Shown one piece after another: positions 6,593 to 16,143 of a DNA stretch of 64,000 bases (its first letter is position 1; the number at the start of each line of letters is the position of its first letter). The notes under the pieces were generated by a model that saw only the letters and a program-made list of their open reading frames with translations, made no database searches and had not been told where the DNA came from. The DNA is from Sphingobacterium sp. GVS05A (GTDB lineage Bacteria > Bacteroidota > Bacteroidia > Sphingobacteriales > Sphingobacteriaceae), in NCBI RefSeq assembly GCF_019969845.1, contig NZ_JAHXYR010000007.1, positions 1-64,000 of the forward strand. Reading direction: 5' to 3'. The position numbers were made by a program, and so were the translations under genes.

Positions 6593-8851
6593 TTAATAAA
6601 CAATAATTTCATCTGTAAATAAATATCCTTTTTTCGGATTGCTGGCTTTGATTTTTATGTAGCGGGCCTGTTGTGCTTTATCCAGTTTAAGTTCGAATCG
6701 TTTAAAGGTTAATTTGGATTCTTTATCGGATATATCATTTACAACTGTACCTACTTTTCTATAGCTACGTCCATTATCAGAAAGAAGGACTTCCATTTCA
6801 CCAGGCATGTAAACCCCCGGACCTATCATTTGCATGAAATTCATGGCAACCTGATGAATTTCTTCTCTTCGCTCTAAATCGACTACCACATCAATCGGGC
6901 TTGTAAAACCCTGCCATTGACCATCGTGGTAAGATAGTCCGCCGGTTATTCCATTGGTTAAAGTCGAATCTTTTTGAGCGGGATATCCTGACCATTGCGT
7001 ATTGTAAGTTACTTTTTTTCCAATGGCGCGATGAATATCAATATCAAATGATAATGTAGGGCCTATTTTGATGGAGTCCTGAAAATATGCAGCATTGATA
7101 TGTCCTGTTGAACTAAGTTCAAATGGGCCAGTATATGGTGTAGACTGAATCGTAGGTTCACTCCCATCAATTGTATATCGGATCTGATCCGTGTTCAATT
7201 GCTCTGTAGTAAGTGTAATTTTGTTGTTATTTTTAATTGCATTATAAGACGCTGTATAAGCAACATTGAATGATGGACGATAATAGTTCAGATTTAGCTC
7301 CTGTAGCAATTTATAATGTGATTGTAATCTTCGTTGAAAGTCAGCCCAGCTTTTTGCATCTTTCGTTGTCCAATTGACTTCGGATAATGCTAATGCGCGC
7401 GGAAATACCATATATTCGACATGCTCAATAGTCGGCACATATTCTGTCCATATATTCGCCTGTGCACCGAGGATATGTTTCGCCTTATCACCCTGTATCG
7501 CAGCTGGAATTGGGTCGTAGGAATAGACTTTATCAAGTGTTAGATAGCCTCCAATAGCTTCGGGTTGTGTTCTTGGGTCTGTCTGGTAGGAATCGAAATA
7601 AAGATGTGAGCCCGGAGTCATAATGACATCGTGGCCAGCATTTGCAGCTTTTATTCCGCCCTCTTCTCCACGCCAACTCATGACTGTTGCTCCTTCGGTC
7701 AGTCCGCCTTGTAAGATTTCATCCCAGCCAATAAGCTTTCTACCCTTTGATTGCAGGTACAGATCCATTTGTTTGATGGCATAACTCTGTAATTCGTCAA
7801 CTGACTTTAACCCTTCCTTCTGCATAAGAGCTTGATCTTTTGGACAGGTTTCCCAATGTTTCTTTTCCGCTTCATCACCGCCGATATGGATATATTGAGA
7901 AGGGAATATGGTGATTACTTCATCCAGCACATTTTTTAGAAACTCAAAAGTCTTTTCATTGCCAATGCAAAATTCTCCTTGGCTATAGGGTTTCCCTGAA
8001 CAGGAAAGTTCGGGATACACGGCTAATACCTCTTCTGAGTGTCCGGGCATTTCTATTTCCGGGATGACATTGATGCCTTTTCGGGCAGCATAGTCGACCA
8101 GTTCGCGCGCTTCTTCCTGTGTATAAAAGCCACCACTGGCATTTGGATTTCCTTTTTCCACATATTGACGTCCATTGTTCCACCAATCTTTCCAATGGGC
8201 ATGTGTACGCCAAGCTGCTTTTTGTGTTAATTCCGGATATTTTTTAATCTCCAGTCGCCATCCCGCTCCATCTGTCAAGTGCCAGTGAAAGTTATTGAAC
8301 TTATAAATGGCCATGATGTCGATATATTTCTTTACGAAAGAAAGGGGCATAAAATGACGGGAAACGTCTAAATGCAATCCTCGGTATGAAAAACGAGGTT
8401 CATCAACGATAGTCGCAAATGCTATTTGGCTAGGATCAACTTGTAGATACCCTAATTGAACTAAAGTATAAATTCCATTAATGACCTGTGGCGTATCCCA
8501 GGCTTTAAGCAAGAGACCTTTCTCATCAATTTGAATCGAATAGGCATTTTTGCTGAGGTTGTCTGCATCAACAGCCTTTACAATACGAAAACCTTCTTTT
8601 GGTGTTTTTTTGTTTTTCTTTAGCACTTCAAGTGTTAAACTCTTGATCGCAGGATGCTCAGTAAGCAATTGCACCGCTGGTTGGAAATCATCAGAGACAA
8701 TAACTGTGAGTTGTGTTGGGATGGTATATATTCCAGTTGCTACGTTCACCTTGGATGGCTTGGGAATAATGTCAAAATTAGTTTGGGCCTGCGCACTAAA
8801 AATGCAAGCTCCCCCAAGCAATAACAGGGATAAAGATTTGCTCAATCGCAT
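6593..8851 (-). CDS. Secreted beta-N-acetylhexosaminidase, GH20
   Basis: 752 residues. A signal peptide (1-22, ending AQA/Q) sends it across the inner membrane. Residues about 25-145 form the GH20 N-terminal domain, about 150-500 the catalytic barrel with HWHLTDGAGWRLEIKKYPEL and the catalytic pair D326-E327 in HIGGDEAEKKHW. A chitobiase-type C-terminal region follows, and the last about 140 residues look like an F5/8-type (discoidin) carbohydrate-binding domain. The enzyme removes terminal beta-GlcNAc or GalNAc from chitin oligomers or glycoproteins with substrate-assisted catalysis. No susC/susD pair is adjacent, so it is not part of a visible utilisation locus. Confidence 0.92.
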   Translation of the reverse strand: MRLSKSLSLLLLGGACIFSAQAQTNFDIIPKPSKVNVATGIYTIPTQLTVIVSDDFQPAVQLLTEHPAIKSLTLEVLKKNKKTPKEGFRIVKAVDADNLSKNAYSIQIDEKGLLLKAWDTPQVINGIYTLVQLGYLQVDPSQIAFATIVDEPRFSYRGLHLDVSRHFMPLSFVKKYIDIMAIYKFNNFHWHLTDGAGWRLEIKKYPELTQKAAWRTHAHWKDWWNNGRQYVEKGNPNASGGFYTQEEARELVDYAARKGINVIPEIEMPGHSEEVLAVYPELSCSGKPYSQGEFCIGNEKTFEFLKNVLDEVITIFPSQYIHIGGDEAEKKHWETCPKDQALMQKEGLKSVDELQSYAIKQMDLYLQSKGRKLIGWDEILQGGLTEGATVMSWRGEEGGIKAANAGHDVIMTPGSHLYFDSYQTDPRTQPEAIGGYLTLDKVYSYDPIPAAIQGDKAKHILGAQANIWTEYVPTIEHVEYMVFPRALALSEVNWTTKDAKSWADFQRRLQSHYKLLQELNLNYYRPSFNVAYTASYNAIKNNNKITLTTEQLNTDQIRYTIDGSEPTIQSTPYTGPFELSSTGHINAAYFQDSIKIGPTLSFDIDIHRAIGKKVTYNTQWSGYPAQKDSTLTNGITGGLSYHDGQWQGFTSPIDVVVDLERREEIHQVAMNFMQMIGPGVYMPGEMEVLLSDNGRSYRKVGTVVNDISDKESKLTFKRFELKLDKAQQARYIKIKASNPKKGYLFTDEIIVY

Positions 8852-8989
8852 AGTAAAGTATTTAGATCAATAGATAATCAACACAAATATCCTAATTTTT
8901 GTTTCATTATTCTATTATTGCCGTCATTCGATAAGTATTTATGATATAAAACCAACAAATTGCCCAATAGAAATTACATTTTTAATCCT

Positions 8990-8997
8990 TAACTTTG
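8990..8997 (+). promoter_or_regulatory. lipA candidate -7 box, 4 nt from the ATG
   Basis: TAACTTTG matches TAnnTTTG exactly and ends four bases before the lipA ATG at 9002, so transcription would begin at or next to the start codon. No TTG was found at 17-23 nt upstream; the nearest is at 27 nt. Confidence 0.4.
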
Positions 8998-9001
8998 TTG
9001 T

Positions 9002-9883
9002 ATGATTGAACTTCCAGTTATCCCGGCAACTCCTGCACAACGCAAGCCAGATTGGTTGCGTGTCAAATTGCCTGTTGGTAAAGAGTATAGACATGTCAGA
9101 AGTCTTGTAGATGAGCACAAATTACATACAATTTGTGAGAGTGGAAATTGCCCAAATATGGGTGAGTGTTGGGGGGCAGGAACAGCGACCTTCATGATAT
9201 TAGGAAATATCTGTACACGTTCATGTTCGTTTTGCGCTGTAGCAACAGGTCGTCCTTTGCCAGTAGACTTGGATGAACCAAATAGGGTAGCCAATTCTGT
9301 GAAGTTGATGCAGGTGAAACACTGTGTTATTACTTCTGTAGACCGTGATGATCTAAAAGATGGCGGTTCTACAATTTGGGCGGAAACGATCAATGCAATC
9401 CGTAAAGAAAGTCCTGAAACAACTTTGGAAACACTATTGCCAGATTTTAAAGGTCAATGGGATAATTTGGATCGTGTCATTGCGGTTCGCCCAGAGGTCG
9501 TTTCACACAATTTGGAAACTGTGCGTCGTTTGACCAGAGAAGTACGTGTTCAGGCGAAATATGACCGTTCTTTGGAATGTTTGCGTCGGATTTCGGAAGC
9601 AGGTCTTCGTACGAAGTCGGGTATCATGTTGGGGCTTGGTGAAACGGAAGAAGATGTGATTGAAGCAATGCAGGACTTGTATAATGTTGGTGTTCATATT
9701 TTGACTCTTGGACAATACTTGCAGCCAACGAAAGCGCATCATCCCGTTATTGAATTTATTACACCAGCTCAATTTGAAAAATATAAAAAAATTGGTTTGG
9801 AAATGGGATTCAAATATGTTGAGTCCGGACCTTTGGTTCGTTCATCTTACCATGCTGAAAAGCATTTGTTCGATATGCAATAA
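9002..9883 (+). CDS. lipA: Lipoyl synthase
   Basis: 293 residues, normal length. A radical-SAM enzyme that inserts two sulfur atoms into protein-bound octanoyl groups to make lipoyl cofactors. Both clusters are visible: the auxiliary cysteines C45, C50 and C56 (CESGNCPNMGEC) and the radical-SAM triplet C71-x3-C75-x2-C78 (CTRSCSFC). The RSSYHAEK motif near the C-terminus supplies the conserved serine that ligates the auxiliary cluster. It is a single-gene unit ended by a strong terminator. The start at 9002 fits family N-termini (MIELPV), although a promoter box lies only four bases before it. Confidence 0.96.
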   Translation: MIELPVIPATPAQRKPDWLRVKLPVGKEYRHVRSLVDEHKLHTICESGNCPNMGECWGAGTATFMILGNICTRSCSFCAVATGRPLPVDLDEPNRVANSVKLMQVKHCVITSVDRDDLKDGGSTIWAETINAIRKESPETTLETLLPDFKGQWDNLDRVIAVRPEVVSHNLETVRRLTREVRVQAKYDRSLECLRRISEAGLRTKSGIMLGLGETEEDVIEAMQDLYNVGVHILTLGQYLQPTKAHHPVIEFITPAQFEKYKKIGLEMGFKYVESGPLVRSSYHAEKHLFDMQ

Positions 9884-9940
9884 TAGCGCGCTAAATGATT
9901 AGACTTCTTGGGAAAACAAAAGTTGTTTCCATGTTAACAT

Positions 9941-9981
9941 ATTAAAAGGGCCGGGTGAATATTTCACCCGGCCCTTTTAAT
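9941..9981. terminator. Bidirectional terminator after lipA
   Basis: A 19-bp stem (9941-9959 with 9963-9981) with GC core GGGCCGGGTGAA, a TAT loop and A/T flanks on both sides, placed between lipA and the convergent receptor gene that ends at 10071. Confidence 0.85.
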
Positions 9982-10070
9982 GGATCATCTTATCCTAGTT
10001 GAACTTTGCAAGTAACTGCCTTCGACTACAGGTTTCACTTAAAGGGCTAGTTTTCATGTAAATTTAAACC

Positions 10071-12731
10071 CTAAAGATTAAAAACAGCGCGTAGTAAAAT
10101 TGTTCTTCCACGTAGTTCAAATTCATTTTGAGAGATCATATTGGCTGTTGTCATGTAGGTTCGATAATTTTTTATATTCGTTAAATTACTCATATCCAAT
10201 TCAAAATCAGTTTTCCATTTGTTCAATCGATAACGCGCAAAAACATCTATAAAGGTGTAACTCGCATTATTCATATTCGTCTGGAAAGTGGAGAGGTTAC
10301 GTATGTTTACGCGTATATAGCCGCTTTTAAAAGGGCTTATAGGGAAACCTAAGTTATGTATCATCATGGTTGTTTTATTCCGGATCAGATGGTCTTTCCC
10401 TTTTTGCTGGCTTCTATTCCAATTGAGTGTACCTGTATAAGATACATGATAGGATTTGAATATTTTTGCTTCTAAACTAGGTTGGAGGGTATAATTGATG
10501 CTTTTTATGGGGACAACGCTACTGTTTAGCAATTGATTGAATTGGGAATATGCAATACCGCCTTTTAACTTGAGTGTACTTGCTAATGGAAATATATATT
10601 TATCAAACCCAATTTGTGAGGACCAGTGTTCTTGCAGGTTGTCCATATTAACCAATATATTCTCTGTGATATCATCTTTTATAATTGAGGATAACATCGT
10701 GTTGGAGGAAAGCCTAGAATAGCTGATTCCTGCATTCGCAAATAATACTTTCAATGTACGCGCCAGATTGTAATTGAGATTAAAGGCATGTTTTTGAGAT
10801 TCATTCAGCGCAGCATTGTTTTGGCTAAGCATCCTATAATTGCGCAGTACTGCTCCACGGAATACGTCTTCAATATTCCCGATGTCCTGGCTATATTGAT
10901 AAGCAAATTGGAGATAATCTTCTTGGGAGGCTCGCCAGCGTGCTTTTAGGCCGGGGTTGATCAACCATGAATTTTTTGAAACGTCCATAGCCTGTGTATT
11001 ATCTTCATATTGAGTGATCAAATAGGTGATCGGGATATCGAGGTGAGCCTCGAAGCGATCGTTTTTCCAGTCATACTGCGGTGTAATGAATACTTGAGAT
11101 CTGCTCCAGTGTAGATCATTACTCGTATTCTGGCCCGGTCTTCTATCTATCTGCTCATTATCTTGCAGATATAACAATGAAGTAAAATGTTGGCGGTCGG
11201 TATTGAAACCGATCTGATAATGCTGCTTGATCTTACTTTTTTTGAAGTGGTAACCTGTCGAAACTTCAGTGAAAAATGAGGGAACCTCGATCTGCTGAAT
11301 GGTACTTTTGTATGGAATGCTGTCATTTAATATTTCAGGAAAAACACCTGGATAAATCTGTAGAGATTGTGGTTTATTTCCATAGTTTAATGTCCAATTA
11401 ACGGCTATAATATCGTTGTTTTTTAATTTCGGTATATAACTGAACTGATTGCTGATTCCCTTGATATGGTGTTTTTGAAATTGGTCAATTTTACTGGTCG
11501 AGTTTGTTAATAGGGCTTTTATATCTTTTTTTTCATATTCAAAGGAGAGTATTTCGCTGATGTATTTTTTTTCTGTATTCACGGATGCCGAGAGTCTTGC
11601 CGCACCTAGCCATTTCTCTGCTCTGATACCGTTTTGTTCTTCAAAGGATACATCACCCCCATCGAGTAAATATCGTGTACTAGCAGCGTTATTCTGCCTT
11701 TCTTTATCAAATAGTAACTGAATATTTGATTTCAATTGCCATTTGTTTTTGAAATTATATAGATTATTGGTGTTGAGGGAACCAGTATTGTTAAAGTAAT
11801 AGTTGTTTTTTGGAATATTGGGAGCTCCAGTTGTACTTGTTGCAAGGAGATTGTTGATAGAGGAACCGCCAAATTTCGCGAGCAAAGATGATTGGCTATT
11901 GCCTATGATATCACCGGAAAGATCCCTGCCAATGTTATTTGCACTGAGTACATTCAGCATTTTAATTTTTTTGTTAAAAAGAATGGAGTTTAGCTCGGGG
12001 TCATAGTTGTTGGGAGTACCAGCAGCTATTTTAGCCTGTCCGGTTAATTTTAATTTAGCATCTTCTTTAATGACAAGGTTAATGGCTACATCGTCTGTAA
12101 ATCTTTTGTTTTTAAGCACTTTGTAGTGTTCATGGTTATCGAGGACCTGAATGTCTTTGACCATTTTGTGCGGAATTGTTCGCGTGCCTATTCCGTAACG
12201 ATCTTCTAGCAGATCATCGCCGTCAATGTAAAGTTTGGAAACCGTTTTGTCCTGATATTTTATTAAGCCGGATTCTGTTACCTCCATACCGGGTAGGCGT
12301 TTGATGACGTCTCCGATATTTCGATCCTCCTCCTTAGCAAAAGAACCTACATCATAAGAAATGGTGTCGTTGGAACGACTTACTTTGGGTTTACTCTTCA
12401 CAACAACATCTTTTAATAGATTGGTTTTTGGGGTTAAGGTAATCTGGAGATCGGTCGCCTTTTTACCAATTTGCTGTTCGAATTTTTCGTAAGTGAGATG
12501 GTTGATCTGCAGGTAGATGGTAGTATATTCTTTAGAAAGTTGCATCATAAATTGTCCTTCCTTATCAGTCGTTTTAAAAGCGACGATTTTATTTTCAGAC
12601 AGGATATTTACACTTGCGAAGGGTATGGGCTTCTGTGTATTTGCTTCTTGTACCTTCCCACTAATCATTTGTTGGGCAAAACAAATTTGCCCAAACCAAA
12701 TGATTAAAAATAAACATATAGATACTTTCAT
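10071..12731 (-). CDS. TonB-dependent receptor-like outer-membrane beta-barrel protein
   Basis: 886 residues. A signal peptide ends FAQ/Q at about residue 19. Residues about 20-110 are a carboxypeptidase-regulatory-like beta-sandwich (SGKVQEANTQKPIPFASVNI), then a plug-like region with IGDVIKRLPGMEV and YIDGDDLLEDRYG, then a long beta-rich barrel ending in a phenylalanine-containing terminal strand (LLRAVFNL). The domain order is that of TonB-linked outer-membrane proteins of Bacteroidota, although no SusD partner is present. It starts one base inside the stop codon of the upstream GLPGLI gene (TAATG), so the two are translationally coupled. The likely role is import or export across the outer membrane of an unknown substrate. 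Confidence 0.8.
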   Translation of the reverse strand: MKVSICLFLIIWFGQICFAQQMISGKVQEANTQKPIPFASVNILSENKIVAFKTTDKEGQFMMQLSKEYTTIYLQINHLTYEKFEQQIGKKATDLQITLTPKTNLLKDVVVKSKPKVSRSNDTISYDVGSFAKEEDRNIGDVIKRLPGMEVTESGLIKYQDKTVSKLYIDGDDLLEDRYGIGTRTIPHKMVKDIQVLDNHEHYKVLKNKRFTDDVAINLVIKEDAKLKLTGQAKIAAGTPNNYDPELNSILFNKKIKMLNVLSANNIGRDLSGDIIGNSQSSLLAKFGGSSINNLLATSTTGAPNIPKNNYYFNNTGSLNTNNLYNFKNKWQLKSNIQLLFDKERQNNAASTRYLLDGGDVSFEEQNGIRAEKWLGAARLSASVNTEKKYISEILSFEYEKKDIKALLTNSTSKIDQFQKHHIKGISNQFSYIPKLKNNDIIAVNWTLNYGNKPQSLQIYPGVFPEILNDSIPYKSTIQQIEVPSFFTEVSTGYHFKKSKIKQHYQIGFNTDRQHFTSLLYLQDNEQIDRRPGQNTSNDLHWSRSQVFITPQYDWKNDRFEAHLDIPITYLITQYEDNTQAMDVSKNSWLINPGLKARWRASQEDYLQFAYQYSQDIGNIEDVFRGAVLRNYRMLSQNNAALNESQKHAFNLNYNLARTLKVLFANAGISYSRLSSNTMLSSIIKDDITENILVNMDNLQEHWSSQIGFDKYIFPLASTLKLKGGIAYSQFNQLLNSSVVPIKSINYTLQPSLEAKIFKSYHVSYTGTLNWNRSQQKGKDHLIRNKTTMMIHNLGFPISPFKSGYIRVNIRNLSTFQTNMNNASYTFIDVFARYRLNKWKTDFELDMSNLTNIKNYRTYMTTANMISQNEFELRGRTILLRAVFNL

Positions 12732-13633
12732 TAAGGTATTAACTCAATCGGATTATTGGTGACTTTAGAAGGTTTATATAGTTCATCTTTCTGTATATTA
12801 AAACTTTTGATCCTAGACACATCCATGCCACCATCTCCAGTTTTCGCACCGGTGCTTGAACCGCTTCTAACAGTAATGGCATTGCCGGAACCTACACTGA
12901 TACTTCGACTCTTTGCCGATTGAGCGTTCATATAGGCCTGTGGATTTGCTTTAAATGCAGCTTGGATTTTTTGAACTTCCTCCAGTGAGGTTGTAATCAC
13001 GCCTTGTGGTAGAGCCACCTGTACTTTGCTGTCTTCCAGTTTATCAAATCCGGCATAGGCAAAAACGACCTCGTTTCTTGTATCCCTTGCATCCAAAATG
13101 AGTCCCGGTAGTCCATGAAGTTTCCAAGGACCATATGGAAATGGCAATTCCGTCGTAAACCAGACTTCATATGTGCGACCTTTGAAAGTTGTTTTTGCAT
13201 TTTGACAACTGTATCCTCCGATCTCCTTATGATCACCTAATACTTCCCATTCCTGAGCTGGGTAAGTCTGAGGTATAGCAAACTTGTCCCCGGCAACGGA
13301 TATCAATTCTGTCATTTTGTTGTTGTTGACATCTAGTAAATACGATGCCCCTAAAGCTGTCGTTCGTGTCTGGATAGTTATATTCCCATCAAAGGAGGGG
13401 GCATCCATCTGTTTTTTGACCTCATCCTGCATACGATCTGTGGAGTATGAGGTATAGAAACTGGCCTGCTGATTAAGATAGGTGACCGTTTCGTCGCGAA
13501 TAAATTGATCACGTTGCGCAGTGTCATTAATGTGTTTGAATTCGTAATGTACTTTAGCTATTGCTGGCGAATTTTCTTGAGCAAATAGAATCTGTATTGT
13601 CACAGATAATAAGAGGGATAATGAATATTTCAT
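12731..13633 (-). CDS. GLPGLI family protein
   Basis: 300 residues from the ATG at 13633; an upstream in-frame ATG at 13699 would add 22 residues before the signal peptide and is unlikely. The signal peptide is MKYSLSLLLSVTIQILFAQ. The family signature WKLHGLPGLILDA is complete and preceded by EIGGYSCQNAKTTFKGRTYEVWFT. The C-terminal region is rich in Ser and Gly. The biochemical role of GLPGLI proteins is unknown; they are found in Bacteroidota and often sit next to outer-membrane barrel genes, as here, where the stop codon overlaps the receptor start by one base. Confidence 0.85.
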   Translation of the reverse strand: MKYSLSLLLSVTIQILFAQENSPAIAKVHYEFKHINDTAQRDQFIRDETVTYLNQQASFYTSYSTDRMQDEVKKQMDAPSFDGNITIQTRTTALGASYLLDVNNNKMTELISVAGDKFAIPQTYPAQEWEVLGDHKEIGGYSCQNAKTTFKGRTYEVWFTTELPFPYGPWKLHGLPGLILDARDTRNEVVFAYAGFDKLEDSKVQVALPQGVITTSLEEVQKIQAAFKANPQAYMNAQSAKSRSISVGSGNAITVRSGSSTGAKTGDGGMDVSRIKSFNIQKDELYKPSKVTNNPIELIP

Positions 13634-13651
13634 AAAATTATGTTTATATCG

Positions 13652-13672
13652 TAAATATACGAAATATTCGTA
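13652..13672 (-). promoter_or_regulatory. Candidate -7 box overlapped by a palindrome
   Basis: On the minus strand TATATTTA (plus positions 13652-13659) is a one-mismatch -7 element about 19 nt before the GLPGLI start. It abuts the perfect palindrome TACGAAATATTCGTA (13658-13672). A repressor bound there would block the promoter. The binding protein is unknown. Confidence 0.3.
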
Positions 13673-13759
13673 ATAATGAAAATTATTGTAACTTTTCACT
13701 ACTATCCCGTGAATGGTGCTTTTCTGGAAGGATGAGACGGAGTTCTGTTAGGTGTGAAA

Positions 13760-15403
13760 CTATTGTTGTTGTCTATTGAAAACAGTTTCTCCAGCAATCA
13801 CTGTTCGTGTTGTTTTTACGTTCCGCAATTGTTCGTTTGGTATTTTGAGGATGTCTTGTTCGAGGACAACAAAATCGGCGTCTTTGCCGGCTTCTATGCT
13901 TCCCCGTTTTTTCTCCTGAAAGCAGGAGTATGCTGCCCAGATTGTCATTCCGCGCAATGCATCTTCCCTACTGATAGCGTCTTGCATTTGGAAGCCCTGA
14001 TCTGGGGAACCTTTTTTATCAACACGAGCCACAGCTGCGTGAAAACCATACATCGGATTGAAATGTTCAACCGGGAAGTCACTCCCTAGGGCTAGTTTAC
14101 CATATTCTTTCAAGAGATGCTTGTACGCATAGGCACCTTTCATTCGCTCTTCTCCCAGTCGGTCTTTGGCCCAGTACATGTCTGATGTAGCATGGGTTGG
14201 CTGCACAGAGGGCATAATCTGGAATTTTCGGAATTTATCGAAGTCGACTGGTGAGATAATCTGTGCGTGTTCAATACGCCATCTGCGATCTGTGCGTGGT
14301 TGTAGATATTTGCCATAGATGTCCAAAATAATTCTGTTGGCTGAATCACCGATCGCATGGGTGTTGGCCTGGAAAGTACTAGCTGCAATCGCTTTGATCA
14401 TGTTTTCATATTCCTGTGGGCTGTGCAAAAGAAAGCCATGTGTAGGTGCATCATGATAATGAGCGAGGAGGCAGGCTCCCCTTGAGCCTAATGCGCCATC
14501 TGCAAGTAATTTGAATGATTTGATTTCTAAACGATCAGTTTCGTAAAATCCCTGTGCTATAAATGAGGCGATATTTTGCGGGTTGCCAAGGATCATTGCA
14601 TAATCTCTAAATTTTAACGCGCCATCTTTATAGTATTTTTTTAATAGGCTGAGTCTTTCTTTTGATAAACCTGCATCCACAATAGAAGTAAGGCCCACAG
14701 AAAGCAATGAGTCCTGAGTTCGCTTTAACATTCTCAGGTACTCTTTTTCATTGGGTACCGGGATTGTTTTGTTGACCAGATCCATTGCATTGTCGATCAA
14801 AAGACCATTTGGTATAGTGTTGCTCCCACCGACAACGCCACCATGAATAATGGGAATGCTTGTCAATTTGGCCCATTCTAAGGCTTTGGAGTTTACTACA
14901 GCGGCGTGATAATCTACACGTATCAGGTATACTGGTATATCTGGGAAAGCTTTATCCAGTAGTTCTTTTGTAGGGAAGGACTTGTCTTTCCAGCGATTTT
15001 GGTCCCAGCCACCGCCAATGAGCCAGGTTTTCTTGGGATTTTTTTGCTGATAACTTTTAACCCGTTGAATCACCTCTTCGAAAGAATCCGCGCCATTGAG
15101 GTCGACCTGATCCATGAGTTCGGCTTCATCAAATAGATGAGCGTGCGCATCGTAGAATCCAGGATAGATCGCTTTTCCTTCAGCGTCTATTTTTTCTTTG
15201 GCTTTATACTTTCGTTGGATCTCGTCGTCTGAGCCTATTGCAATAAATTTACCGTCCTTAACCGCAAATGCCTGTGCTGTGCTAAAGGTGGAATCAACGG
15301 TATAAACATGAGCATTGTACACAATCAGGTCTACCCTTTCTTGCGGAGAACAAGCAAGGAAGATCATGGAAAAGAGGGAAAGAATAACTGGAAAGTTTCT
15401 CAT
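13760..15403 (-). CDS. Amidohydrolase family lipoprotein (YtcJ-like)
   Basis: 547 residues. A lipoprotein signal with the FLACS lipobox anchors it in a membrane. The amidohydrolase fold shows the metal-binding DAHAH in YPGFYDAHAHLF, TWLIGGGWDQNRW, IEHAQI and GSDFPVE, in the order seen in the Amidohydro_3/YtcJ group. These enzymes hydrolyse amide or ester bonds of small molecules; the true substrate is not predictable. It lies downstream of an unrelated redox gene and upstream of the GLPGLI gene with 126 nt between, so it is probably a separate unit. Confidence 0.85.
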   Translation of the reverse strand: MRNFPVILSLFSMIFLACSPQERVDLIVYNAHVYTVDSTFSTAQAFAVKDGKFIAIGSDDEIQRKYKAKEKIDAEGKAIYPGFYDAHAHLFDEAELMDQVDLNGADSFEEVIQRVKSYQQKNPKKTWLIGGGWDQNRWKDKSFPTKELLDKAFPDIPVYLIRVDYHAAVVNSKALEWAKLTSIPIIHGGVVGGSNTIPNGLLIDNAMDLVNKTIPVPNEKEYLRMLKRTQDSLLSVGLTSIVDAGLSKERLSLLKKYYKDGALKFRDYAMILGNPQNIASFIAQGFYETDRLEIKSFKLLADGALGSRGACLLAHYHDAPTHGFLLHSPQEYENMIKAIAASTFQANTHAIGDSANRIILDIYGKYLQPRTDRRWRIEHAQIISPVDFDKFRKFQIMPSVQPTHATSDMYWAKDRLGEERMKGAYAYKHLLKEYGKLALGSDFPVEHFNPMYGFHAAVARVDKKGSPDQGFQMQDAISREDALRGMTIWAAYSCFQEKKRGSIEAGKDADFVVLEQDILKIPNEQLRNVKTTRTVIAGETVFNRQQQ

Positions 15404-15571
15404 ATCCTAAAAATAAAAAAAAGTGTTTATAAAGCGAGGGCTATTTCTTTGAAATATGATTTGACTGAAAAATCGGGGGGCTTGGCTGAAATATCGTTTG
15501 GTATATTATGGACTTGGTAACAATGGAGGGGTTGTATAATGGAATAGACGGTTTCTATCTTTTTAATAACA

Positions 15572-15606
15572 AAAACGGCTATCCAAATAACTCAGATAGC
15601 CGTTTT
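15572..15606 (-). terminator. Terminator of the bacilliredoxin gene
   Basis: AAAACGGCTATC (15572-15583) pairs perfectly with GATAGCCGTTTT (15595-15606) around an 11-nt loop, 24 nt after the minus-strand stop at 15630, with a T-tail on the minus strand. Confidence 0.8.
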
Positions 15607-15629
15607 AATTCAAAAATCAAAATATGTGA

Positions 15630-16040
15630 TTAGCAGTACTCGTCAAACGCAGCGACTAAATTGTCAGCAATCATTTGTGCCGGGCGACCTTCAATCATAT
15701 GTCTTTCAATCATGTGTACCAATTTACCGTCTTTGAACAACGCCATTGCTGGAGAAGATGGAGGGTAAGGCAACATGTAGTTACGTGCTGTGTTGACAGC
15801 ATCAGCTTCCATACCTGCAAAAACAGTAACTAGTTTTGCAGGATGTTTTTCGTTTTTTACAGCCGCTTTTGCTGCAGGGCGTGCATTTGCTGCCGCACAA
15901 CCACAAACGGAGTTAACAACTACAAAAACAGTTCCTTCTGAAGCGATTGCAGAATCAACTGCTTCTGGAGTTTTTAATTCTTCGAATCCCGCATCAACTA
16001 ACTCTTGACGCATTGGAGCTACTAAATATTCTGGATACAT
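15630..16040 (-). CDS. BrxA/BrxB family bacilliredoxin
   Basis: 136 residues. The C46-G-C48 motif in VVNSVCGCAAANARPA is the signature of bacilliredoxins (formerly DUF1094/YphP), thioredoxin-fold proteins that remove bacillithiol or similar thiols from mixed disulfides. The remainder (MLPYPPSSPAMALFKDGKLV, HMIEGRPAQMIADNL) fits the family. It is a monocistronic gene with its own promoter and terminator. Whether this organism makes bacillithiol cannot be seen here. Confidence 0.9.
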   Translation of the reverse strand: MYPEYLVAPMRQELVDAGFEELKTPEAVDSAIASEGTVFVVVNSVCGCAAANARPAAKAAVKNEKHPAKLVTVFAGMEADAVNTARNYMLPYPPSSPAMALFKDGKLVHMIERHMIEGRPAQMIADNLVAAFDEYC

Positions 16041-16143
16041 TATTTCTTAAGTAAAAATGTTAATATTCTAATTTAATTTGGTACAGCGCGACTTTCTGTT
16101 TCGCATTCTACGATCTTTGCCAAATCGCTATACTTTACTTTTA

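Noticed and set aside
9931..9940. ATGTTAACAT palindrome, found again at about 21286-21295
   Set aside because: A 10-bp AT-rich palindrome at two unrelated sites (after lipA and before proB) is expected by chance and has no consistent position.
13634..13699. Longer N-terminus of the GLPGLI protein
   Set aside because: Would place 22 aromatic and charged residues before an ordinary signal peptide and would start upstream of the candidate promoter.
15308..15520. 70-codon plus-strand frame at the start of the amidohydrolase gene
   Set aside because: Mostly antisense to the lipoprotein signal region; no independent support.
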